Source of the DNA: Actinoallomurus sp050942425
GTDB taxonomy: Bacteria; Actinomycetota; Actinomycetes; Streptosporangiales; Streptosporangiaceae
Length of the DNA: 64,000 bases
NCBI RefSeq assembly: GCF_050942425.1
Contig: NZ_CP192063.1
Span: 7,068,001 to 7,132,000, forward strand
Reading direction: 5' to 3'
Under the pieces are notes generated by a model. It saw nothing but the letters and a program-made list of their open reading frames with translations, had not been told where the DNA came from and searched no databases. Both the position numbers and the translations under genes were made by a program. Below, piece after piece: positions 50,295-62,587 of this stretch. Each line of letters begins with the position of its first letter. Position 1 is the stretch's first letter.

Positions 50295-50408
50295 GCCTAA
50301 CAGAACCCGGCGTACGGGGGTCGTAAGTTCCCGGCCGTGTCCCGAGAACCGCACAGTGAACGCGAACATCTCTTGCTTAACGCAGCTCTTGAACGAAGAA
50401 GTGTGTGT

Positions 50409-55484
<5,076 letters not shown>

Positions 55485-55945
55485 GGCCAAACGACGACCA
55501 TCCGGCGAAGGATGACCGCCAAACCCTGACGAAACAAATCCCGGCAAGAATCATACTTGCCAAAGGAATCCAAACCCGACCAGACCAACCCCGAAAGATC
55601 AGCCCAGCCAAGCGAGGACCATAAAGGCACTGGCTTTTAGCACACTGTTGAGTTCTCAAGAAACGGACACACACCGTCTAGGAGACTGTTTCCAGCTTCC
55701 CGTCTGGGGCTTGTTTCCTCAATCTTACCGATCCGTTTCCCTTTGTCGAATCGACCGACTCGGGGGTACTTCTCGGCCCTCCCCAATATACGGCAACCGA
55801 AGTCCGAAAACTCCTGAACCCGCTTTTGGGAAGGTCCCGGCGACCGCGCCACCAGACGGTGTCACGTACTCGAGCCGGGCTGATAGATCCATATTAGCTC
55901 ATCTCTGAGACTCCTCATGCCAATCCCGAGAACAGACAGCCGACC
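55485..55945 (-). promoter_or_regulatory. rRNA operon leader and promoter region
   Basis: A good promoter on the minus strand is TCGACA (complement 55744-55749) and TAAGAT (complement 55722-55727) with a 16-base spacer. An upstream TATATT (complement about 55790) may belong to a second promoter. The leader carries the TTGAGAACTCAACAGTGTGC processing/antitermination-type element. No gene is seen in the 461 bp between the 16S and Nudix genes. Confidence 0.7.
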
Positions 55946-56389
55946 TCACGTTGCCGGAGCATGGTCACGGCGGCGGCTGAACCACTCCCCGATCGACCGC
56001 TTGTAGCCGTCCGGCATGCGCAGCCCCGGCACCTCCGTCTCGCTGAAGAGCGCGGCTTCCGCATGCTCATGGCTGACCTGGGGCGGCCGGTCGGTCGTGA
56101 GCTCGCACCCGTAGGTGACGATCAGCACGTCCGCCCCGGGAGCGATGTGATACACCCACGAGTCGAGGATCGCCGCGATCGTCACCGGCCAGGACGCCTC
56201 TTCCAGGATCTCCCGCGCCAGGCAGACCTCGGGGGATTCCCCAAGCTCGAGTTTGCCGCCCGGCAGTTCCCATTCATCGCGCTCGTTCCGCAGCAGCAAC
56301 ACCCGGTCGGCCGGGTCGAGCACAACGCCTTTGACGCTCACCGGGAACCGGTGCGCCGCGCTCCTGCCCGCGGTCCGCTCCTCTGCCAT
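55946..56389 (-). CDS. Nudix hydrolase (MutT-like)
   Basis: The 147-residue protein carries the Nudix box G-x5-E-x7-REI-x-EE (GGKLELGESPEVCLAREILEEA), with the metal-binding glutamates intact. It would hydrolyse a nucleoside diphosphate-X compound in the cytoplasm, for housecleaning or signalling; substrate unknown. ATG 56389 gives the normal family length; the open frame reaches further upstream, but that part is not protein-like and overlaps the PaaX remnant. It stands upstream of the rRNA promoter on the same strand, leaving 461 bp to the 16S gene. Confidence 0.87.
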   Translation of the reverse strand: MAEERTAGRSAAHRFPVSVKGVVLDPADRVLLLRNERDEWELPGGKLELGESPEVCLAREILEEASWPVTIAAILDSWVYHIAPGADVLIVTYGCELTTDRPPQVSHEHAEAALFSETEVPGLRMPDGYKRSIGEWFSRRRDHAPAT

Positions 56390-56486
56390 GCCTGCACCGC
56401 ACCACGAGCACGGTCCGGTGGTCAACGACGAACACCCGGCGACCGGCCGGGATGACGGGAGTGCGAAACCCGCGACAGGTCGCCGG

Positions 56487-57217
56487 CTATCCCTTGAGGA
56501 CGGATTCGGCGAACTTGTGTGCGGGCTTGGCGAGCCGCTCGTGCAGTTCGAAGAAGGTCTCGGCTGCTCGCATCCCGTTCCAGTCCGTCGGCAGCACCTC
56601 GGCGGGAAGCCCTGGATCGGAGTACGGGAGACGGCGCCAGTCCGTGAGAGCGCTGACGTGGTCCACGAACGCCTGAGCCGGATCGATGTCCACGCGGTCG
56701 CGATAGCCGCGCAGAATCGGATCGTAACGCTCGAGGAACTCGTCATAGAGGTCCTGTGGGCGAGCCAGATCCCACCAACCCGGGACCTGATCCCTGACAT
56801 CGGCGAACGCCAGATGGTGTGCGTGGAAGAGATTGACGTAGGCGCTCAGCCCGTGGCGTTCGAGGGCGTCGCGCGTCTCGTCGAGGAGATGGGCGGGCGC
56901 GATCCAGACTCCCGCGGCGACCGTGCCGAACCCGAGCCAGGTCAGTCGTGAGCGCAGTTGGTGTCGCTTGTCGCGTTCCGTCTCCGGCACGCTGAAGACG
57001 GCCAGGAGCCAGCCCTCGCGGTGGTCGCCTGCCGCCGCTCGAAGATGCGCCGGTCGCCCTCGCGCAGGATCTGGTAGCCCTCTTGGGACAACGCGTACCC
57101 GGCGGTGCCGTCGACCTTGGTCGAGGCGAGGAGACCGCGCCGCACCTCCGCGCTCACGGACGCACTCCTGGTGTGCTCCCTTACGTAGTATCGACGGCCG
57201 TCATCGTACCGACTCAT
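56487..57217 (-). pseudogene. PaaX-like transcriptional regulator, truncated and frameshifted
   Basis: The C-terminal half (from about 56990 down) reads PETERDKRHQLRSRLTWLGF, GVWIAPAHLL and SDPGLPAEVLPTDWNG, the characteristic PaaX C-terminal region. The N-terminal piece (57217 to about 57015) reads RRGLLASTKVDGTAGYALSQ. The two lie in different frames. Near 57010-57025 a single-base loss changes the frame; bridging it restores REGWLLAVFSVPETERDKRH. About 50-60 residues of the N-terminal winged helix are also missing before RRGLL. It probably no longer regulates. Intact homologues repress aromatic acyl-CoA pathways, matching the ligase next door. Confidence 0.8.
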
Positions 57218-57491
57218 TGATGCCGGCCCCTGACGCTCTGCCAGGGCGCACGACAGAGGCGTCCGAGCTTCTCCAACCGCCACGCGCGAACTCGACGGCG
57301 CTGGGCTGCACAGGGGTCCCCCTCGGCTCGTTATTGACAATCCATGACGACCGCGAAGAATTCGGCATACGAACGCTGCCGACCAGCGCCGCCTACGTGG
57401 AACCGATCGAGCCCGACAGTGAAGCCGGCGGCACCATGGCCCAGCTCACCACCGCCCGACCCCACGACCGACCGGAACGGAGCCGACCCCC

Positions 57492-57812
57492 ATGGAACCC
57501 GACCTCAGCAAGTACCGCCTCGAGGGCGACGACTCGATGTACCGACTGCCCAGCGGCCTCGTCGCTCCCGTGGTGACGCGCGGCGGTTCGGAGAACGTCG
57601 ACACCGCCGATTCCGGCGGGGCCATCCGGGTCTCGGGGGTCAGCATCCAGCACACCCCGGCCACCAGGCTGTGGTTCGGCAAGGTCAGCAACGAGTGCAG
57701 CGTCTCGCGGACCGATCCGCTGGTGTGGATGACCACGCGCACACCGGAGAACATCGTCGTCAACCTGCCCGACGTCGCCGACGCGGACCTGCGCGACCGG
57801 CTGGACCGATGA
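57492..57812 (+). pseudogene. Cupin-like protein with its metal-binding core deleted in frame
   Basis: The 106-residue frame is intact and its stop overlaps the ligase start (ATGA). The start half (VAPVVTRGGSENVDTA, TRLWFGKVSNE) and end half (SRTDPLVWMTTRTPENIVVN) look like the two ends of a cupin found beside 2-aminobenzoate-CoA ligases. The central HxH-containing barrel, which I would expect between VSNE and SRTDP (about 50 residues), is absent. Whether the product does anything is doubtful. The comparison rests on my memory of the family, so a genuine small protein is still possible. Confidence 0.55.
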
Positions 57813-59464
57813 CGACCTCCCCGCCGGCCCCCTCTGCGCACCTGGACACCTTCACCCGCGACCACCTGCCTCCCGCCCACCTGTGGCCGACGATCGAGTT
57901 CACCACGCCGGAGCTGCGCTACCCGGAGCGGCTCAACGCCGCCACCGAGCTCGTCGACGTCCCCATCGCGACGTTCGGGGCCGATCGGCCGGCGCTCCGT
58001 ACGCCGGCCGGGGAGGTCTGGTCGTACGGCGAGCTGCGGGCGCGGGCCAACCAGGTCGCGCAGGTGCTGACTGAGGACCTCGGCCTGGTTCCGGGGCAGC
58101 GTGTCATGCTCCGCTCGCCCAACAACCCGTGGACGGTCGCCGCGTGGCTCGGCGTGCTCAAGGCCGGCGGCGTCGTCGTCACCACGATGGCCGCACTGCG
58201 CGCCCGGGAGGTCGCCCCGATCGTCGAACGGACCCGGCCCTCGGTCGCGCTGGTCGACCACCGGTGCGCCGAGGACGCGTACACAGTCCGGGACACGACG
58301 CTGCCGTCGCTGACGGTCGTGGAGTACGGCGGCACCGGTCCGGAGGATCTCATCGCCCGCGCCGCTGCCAAGTCCGGCGCGTTCACCGACGTGGAGACGT
58401 CCGCCGATGACGTGGCGCTCCTCGGGCCGACCTCCGGCAGTACGGGCACGCCGAAGATCACCATGCACTTCCACCGGGACGTCTTGTCCATCGACCACAC
58501 CTTCGGCCGCCATGTGCTGAAGCTGGTCGCGGACGACCTGGTCGCCTGTTCCGCCCCCTTGGCCTTCACCTTCGGCCTCGGCATGCTCGTCGTCTTCCCC
58601 CTGCGGGCCGGTGCCTGCATGCTGCTGACCGAGGCCGCCACCCCGCTGCAGCTCGCGGAGATCGTGGAGCGGGAAGGCGTCACCGTTCTCGCGACGGCGC
58701 CGACGGCGTACCGGGCCATCCTGCGAGAAGGGCAGGAACGGCGGCTCGCCGGGCTCCGGGCCGGGGTATCGGCGGGCGAGCACATCCCCCAGGACACGTG
58801 GGAGAAGCTGCGGGACACGCTCGGGCTTGAGATCATCGACGGCATCGGCGCCACCGAGCTGCTGCACATCTTCATCGCGGCCGCCGGTGACGACATCCGG
58901 CCCGGGGCGACCGGCAAGCCGGTGCCCGGATACCGGGCCGCCATCCTCGACCCCGACGGCGCGGAGCTCGGCCCCGGAGAGCCGGGCCTGCTGGGCGTCA
59001 TCGGCCCGATCGGCTGCCGCTACCTCGACGACGAGCGACAGCAGAACTACGTCCTGGGCGGCTGGAACATCACCGGGGACATCTTCTGCAAGGACGAGGA
59101 CGGCTACTTCTTCTACCAGTCCCGCAGCGACAACATGATCGTCTCCTCGGGCTACAACATCGGCGGTCCCGAAGTCGAGGCCGCCATCGACACCCACCCC
59201 GACGTCCTCGAGTCCGCGGTCATCGGCCGCCCGGACGCCGAGCGCGGCTCGGTCGTGTGCGCCTTCGTGGTGCTCCGTGACGGCGTGACGCGCGACGCCG
59301 CCAAGGCCAAGGAGATCCAGGATCATGTCAAGCGGATCCTGGCCCCCTACAAGTACCCGCGCGATGTGCGGTTCTGCGACTCCCTGCCGCGCAACGCGAA
59401 CGGCAAACTGCAGCACTTCGCGCTCCGCCGGATCCTGGAGAGCGAACAGTCCGCCTCGGCCTGA
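57809..59464 (+). CDS. 2-aminobenzoate/benzoate-CoA ligase-like AMP-forming enzyme
   Basis: This 551-residue ligase has the P-loop GPTSGSTGTPKIT, an IDGIGATELLHIFI region, GGWNITGDIF and the C-terminal lysine context RNANGKLQHFALR. The N-terminal DHLPPAHLWP and DNMIVSSGYNIGGPEVE are typical of benzoate/2-aminobenzoate-CoA ligases. It would make an aromatic acyl-CoA from ATP, CoA and the acid in the cytoplasm. Its start overlaps the cupin-like stop (ATGA). The usual downstream monooxygenase and beta-oxidation-like genes are missing, so the pathway is incomplete here although this gene looks intact. Confidence 0.87.
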   Translation: MTTSPPAPSAHLDTFTRDHLPPAHLWPTIEFTTPELRYPERLNAATELVDVPIATFGADRPALRTPAGEVWSYGELRARANQVAQVLTEDLGLVPGQRVMLRSPNNPWTVAAWLGVLKAGGVVVTTMAALRAREVAPIVERTRPSVALVDHRCAEDAYTVRDTTLPSLTVVEYGGTGPEDLIARAAAKSGAFTDVETSADDVALLGPTSGSTGTPKITMHFHRDVLSIDHTFGRHVLKLVADDLVACSAPLAFTFGLGMLVVFPLRAGACMLLTEAATPLQLAEIVEREGVTVLATAPTAYRAILREGQERRLAGLRAGVSAGEHIPQDTWEKLRDTLGLEIIDGIGATELLHIFIAAAGDDIRPGATGKPVPGYRAAILDPDGAELGPGEPGLLGVIGPIGCRYLDDERQQNYVLGGWNITGDIFCKDEDGYFFYQSRSDNMIVSSGYNIGGPEVEAAIDTHPDVLESAVIGRPDAERGSVVCAFVVLRDGVTRDAAKAKEIQDHVKRILAPYKYPRDVRFCDSLPRNANGKLQHFALRRILESEQSASA

Positions 59465-59507
59465 CGACCGCGCGACCGGCACGGTTTCCCATCGGCCCCA
59501 GGGGACT

Positions 59508-59527
59508 TCTACTATCACGATAGTAGA
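59508..59527. promoter_or_regulatory. Perfect 9+9 bp palindrome with 2-bp centre upstream of a gene fragment
   Basis: TCTACTATC-AC-GATAGTAGA is exactly symmetric. A -10-like TAGAAT follows at 59534-59539, then a GTG at 59546 that could start a leaderless transcript. It looks like the operator of the response-regulator gene whose beginning remains just after it. The cognate repressor is unknown. Confidence 0.65.
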
Positions 59528-59545
59528 TGACGCTAGAATGAGTGA

Positions 59546-59990
59546 GTGGTACGTCTGCTCATCGTCGAGGACGACGAGACGCCGCGAGGCCTTCTATTGG
59601 GCGGCGATCCTGTTCACCTTCGCCCTGGGCACCGCCGCCGGTGACCTGGTCTCGGAGAAGCTGAACCTCGGCTACCTGGTGGCCGTGCTGTGCTTCGGCG
59701 CCTCGATCGCGGTCGTCGCCCTCGCCCACTTCGGCGTCAGGGTGAACGCGGTCCTGACCTTCTGGATCGCCTACATCCTCACCCGCCCCTTCGGCGCCTC
59801 CATCGGCGACTACCTCTCCCAGGCCCGCGGCGACGGCGGCCTCGGCCTGGGCACCGTCGTCACCAGCGCGCTCTTTCTCGTGACGATTCTGGGCCTCGTC
59901 GTCTACCTCGCCGTCTCGCGTAAGGACGAGAGTGCTCCCGAAATGGTCAACGGCGGGCGTACCACGAGTGGCCGCCACACCCGAGTGTGA
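59546..59990 (+). pseudogene. Deletion scar: response-regulator start joined to C-terminal half of a COG4705-like membrane protein
   Basis: From GTG 59546 the first codons read VVRLLIVEDDE, a textbook response-regulator N-terminus with the acidic pair, which then breaks off at about 59578. In another frame, from about 59575 to the stop at 59990, the sequence reads REAFYWAAILFTFALGTAAG, then GDYLSQARGDGGLGLGTVVT. This is the second half of the four- to eight-helix COG4705 membrane family often encoded near two-component systems. The first half of the membrane protein and most of the regulator, with any kinase, are missing. An ATG at 59539 could express the membrane part with an unrelated leader. 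Confidence 0.75.
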
Positions 59991-60125
59991 ACCCGCCGAA
60001 CCGATCGACCACCGGAGCGGGCCCGGTGCCCGCCGGCTGAGCACGCACGACTAATGCTCAGTCCGTGGGAACGATTTCCCCGGAATGGTGTATCCAGCGT
60101 TACCCCGGAGACGGAAGGCTGCACC

Positions 60126-60155
60126 ATGGGCATCGGGCCCTGCCCGTCGGTCTAA
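60126..60155 (+). CDS. Nine-codon upstream ORF ahead of the serine hydrolase
   Basis: ATG GGC ATC GGG CCC TGC CCG TCG GTC TAA encodes MGIGPCPSV. It has a better ribosome-binding site (GGAAGG) than the main gene, which starts nine bases after its stop. Reinitiation or translational coupling is plausible. Chance occurrence cannot be excluded. Confidence 0.45.
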   Translation: MGIGPCPSV

Positions 60156-60163
60156 TCGATCTC

Positions 60164-61381
60164 ATGATGAAAGCACGAACGAGAAGACCGATGGTGCTCG
60201 CCGGGGCCGTTCTGGCCGCCTCCGTGGTGGCCGGCGCCGCGACCGCTTCGGCCGCTCCCCCGGCGACTGGCACGCTGCCGCCGCTGGATCCGGCGACGAT
60301 GCGCGCAGCCATCGCCGGGCTGCCGAACGCGACCGTGACGGGCGCGATGGTCAAGGTCACCGGGCCCGCCGGGCACTGGAGCGGCACCTCCGGCGTCGGG
60401 GACGTCCGGACCGGGACGCCCGTGCCCGCGGACGGCCGGTTCCGGGCCGGCAGCATCTCCAAGGTGTTCACCGCCGTGGTCGTCCTTCAGCTCGTCGCCG
60501 AGCACAAGGTCGCCCTCGACCAGTCCGTCCAGCACTATCTGCCGGGCCTGCTGCCCGCCTCGTACCCGAAGGTCACGGTCCGGCAGCTCCTCGACCACAC
60601 CAGCGGCCTGCCGACCGGCGGCAGTCTCGGCGCGCCGCACGGTGACCCGAACCAGTGGTTCGTGGACCACCGCTTCGACAGCTGGACGCCGCAGCAGATC
60701 GTCGCCGACGCGATGAAGAACCCGATGGACTTCGCGCCCGGCACCCGGCAGCGCTACAACGGCGTCAACTACTTCGTCGCCGGCCTCCTCATCGAGAAGG
60801 TGACCGGACGCTCCTACGCCCACGAGGTACAGCAGCGGATCCTCCGCCCTCTGCACCTGCGCGGCACCTTCGTCCTGGACCGGCGTGACCCGCGCCTCCC
60901 CGGTCCCCACTCGCACGGCTACGTCGCGGTGACCACGAACGGCAAGACCGTGCTGCACGACGTGTCCGAGCAGAGCCCCTATCCGTGGGCCGAGGGCGGG
61001 ATCATCTCCACCAGCGACGACCTCGCCGGTTTCATCCGCGCCATCTTCCAGGGCCGCGTGGTGCCCCGCTCCGTGCTCGGCGCCATGTTCACCGTGCCGA
61101 ACGTCGAGTACGCCGACAAGAACAACTGCAACATCGGACCCGGCGCCGGTCGTGCCTGTTACAGCGCGGGCCTGATGCGCGTGACCCTGCCCAACGGCGT
61201 GACGGGCTGGGGCAAGACCGGCTCGCGCCCCGGCTACACCAGCGGCATGTTCGCCTCCCGCGACCTCCGTCGCGTGCTGGTGTACTCGATGAACCCGACG
61301 GGCAACAAGGACGGCTCGGAGCAGCCCTACGTCCTCAAGATCGCCGCGGCCGCCTTCGACCCGTCCCTCACGGGTTCCTGA
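60164..61381 (+). CDS. Secreted serine hydrolase, beta-lactamase/D-Ala-D-Ala carboxypeptidase family (class C fold)
   Basis: The 405-residue protein has a signal peptide (VLAGAVLAASVVAGAATASA, cleavage near residue 31). Its serine-penicilloyl domain carries the active-site Ser97-x-x-Lys100 (AGSISK), the second motif region around Tyr198 (RYNGVNYF) and a KTG-type triad (GKTGSRPG). The second motif reads YNG where YxN is usual, which may alter beta-lactam or peptide handling. Likely an extracytoplasmic D,D-peptidase or esterase rather than a true beta-lactamase. ATG 60164 (or 60167) lacks a good ribosome-binding site; a tiny upstream ORF may supply it. Confidence 0.87.
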   Translation: MMKARTRRPMVLAGAVLAASVVAGAATASAAPPATGTLPPLDPATMRAAIAGLPNATVTGAMVKVTGPAGHWSGTSGVGDVRTGTPVPADGRFRAGSISKVFTAVVVLQLVAEHKVALDQSVQHYLPGLLPASYPKVTVRQLLDHTSGLPTGGSLGAPHGDPNQWFVDHRFDSWTPQQIVADAMKNPMDFAPGTRQRYNGVNYFVAGLLIEKVTGRSYAHEVQQRILRPLHLRGTFVLDRRDPRLPGPHSHGYVAVTTNGKTVLHDVSEQSPYPWAEGGIISTSDDLAGFIRAIFQGRVVPRSVLGAMFTVPNVEYADKNNCNIGPGAGRACYSAGLMRVTLPNGVTGWGKTGSRPGYTSGMFASRDLRRVLVYSMNPTGNKDGSEQPYVLKIAAAAFDPSLTGS

Positions 61382-61496
61382 CGCGTCGCCCGGCCTCGCA
61401 ACGACCCGCCGCCCGCCCCTCCGTGCTACGGGACGGGCAGGCGGCCGGACTTCGCCCGTCGGCCAGGCATCCCGGGACGTGAGCACTCGCGGCCGG

Positions 61497-62585
61497 TCAC
61501 GCCGACGCTCCCGGCCGGGCGGTCGCGATGCCCTCCAGCGCGGCGCGGCCGTCGCGGAGCAGGCCGACGGCGCGCGGGAGGTCCGTGAGCTGTTCGGCCA
61601 GCAGGTCCAGCGCCAAGGCGACCGAGTAGGCGGGAACGCCACGCGCCATGAGGATGTCGCCGGTCCAGGCCATGAACCGAGAGAACAGGCCGGAATCGTT
61701 CACGTAGAGGGCGACGCCGAGGAACTCGATGATGTGGGCGATGTCCTCAGCGGTGTGCTGACGCTGCCGGTCGTTGTAGCGGGCCATGGGCGGAAACCGT
61801 TCCGGCAGTGCGGCGAGGATCACTGAGACGAGCCGGTGGGCGTCGCGTGTGACCCGCGTGTACTCCTGGTCGGCCAGGTGCGGCAGGTCGTCCAGCGGCT
61901 GACGAGCGGGCACCGGGGCGAAAGGACCGGCGACGATCTCCTCGAGGCGGCCGACCGCCGCGCGGGCGTCAGGCGCCCAGCCGTCGGCACCGAGCCGGTC
62001 GGCGTAGCGGCCGCCGGGACCGAAGGCCGCGCCGCCTGCCATGACCGGGACGCCCGCAGCCTGGCTCGCGATGATCGTGGCGTGCGCGGTGGGCAGGCGG
62101 GTTGGGATGGACGAGGACAGGGCCAGCGCGTCCGGTCCTGTGCGGTGCAGGTGGTCGATCAGATGCGGGACGGGCACCTGCGCGCCGAGGAAGTCGACGT
62201 GCCAGCCCCGCAGCCGTAGGGTCTCCGCCAGCAGGCGGGCGGGGAGGGCATGCCACTCCCCGTCGACGCACGCCACCGTGATCCGGCCCCGCCACGGCTC
62301 CCGGGGCGAGGCCGTATGGTGGGCCACGGCGGCGATGACACGGTCGTTGATGGCCGTCGCGGCGTGCTCCTGGGCGACGCCGATTCGGTTCGCCGCCCAT
62401 TCGACGCCGACCTTCGCCTGTACCGGCGCGATCACGTCCAACAGCGCCGACTCGGAGTCCAGGCCGGCGTCCACCGCCGGCAGTACGACCTCCACGGCGG
62501 CGTACTCGTCGCGCTCCTGCACCGCGTCCCACAGCCGGGCGGAAAGGACTGCGGTGGCGCTGCGGTCCGGAGTCGAAGCGGTCAT
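61497..62585 (-). CDS. B12-binding photoreceptor-like protein without DNA-binding domain
   Basis: This 362-residue protein has an N-terminal four-helix B12-cap domain with Trp63-x9-Glu73-His74 (WAANRIGVAQEH), the signature of CarH-type adenosylcobalamin photoreceptors. A Rossmann B12 domain with the cobalt-ligand His112 (DGEWHALPARLLAE) follows, then LSSSIPTRLPTA and GGAAFGPGG. A C-terminal helical region of about 110 residues has no assignment. Unlike CarH or LitR it has no MerR helix-turn-helix. It begins 2 bp after the SpoIIE phosphatase stop, so the two are co-translated; it may light-gate that phosphatase. AGGGAAACC precedes ATG 62585. Confidence 0.85.
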   Translation of the reverse strand: MTASTPDRSATAVLSARLWDAVQERDEYAAVEVVLPAVDAGLDSESALLDVIAPVQAKVGVEWAANRIGVAQEHAATAINDRVIAAVAHHTASPREPWRGRITVACVDGEWHALPARLLAETLRLRGWHVDFLGAQVPVPHLIDHLHRTGPDALALSSSIPTRLPTAHATIIASQAAGVPVMAGGAAFGPGGRYADRLGADGWAPDARAAVGRLEEIVAGPFAPVPARQPLDDLPHLADQEYTRVTRDAHRLVSVILAALPERFPPMARYNDRQRQHTAEDIAHIIEFLGVALYVNDSGLFSRFMAWTGDILMARGVPAYSVALALDLLAEQLTDLPRAVGLLRDGRAALEGIATARPGASA

Positions 62586-62587
62586 CG

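Noticed and set aside
57341..57491. Possible coding remnant before the cupin-like gene (reads AAYVEPIEPDSEAGGTMAQL)
   Set aside because: It looks faintly protein-like and may be the end of a lost pathway gene, but I cannot match it to a family and it has no start.
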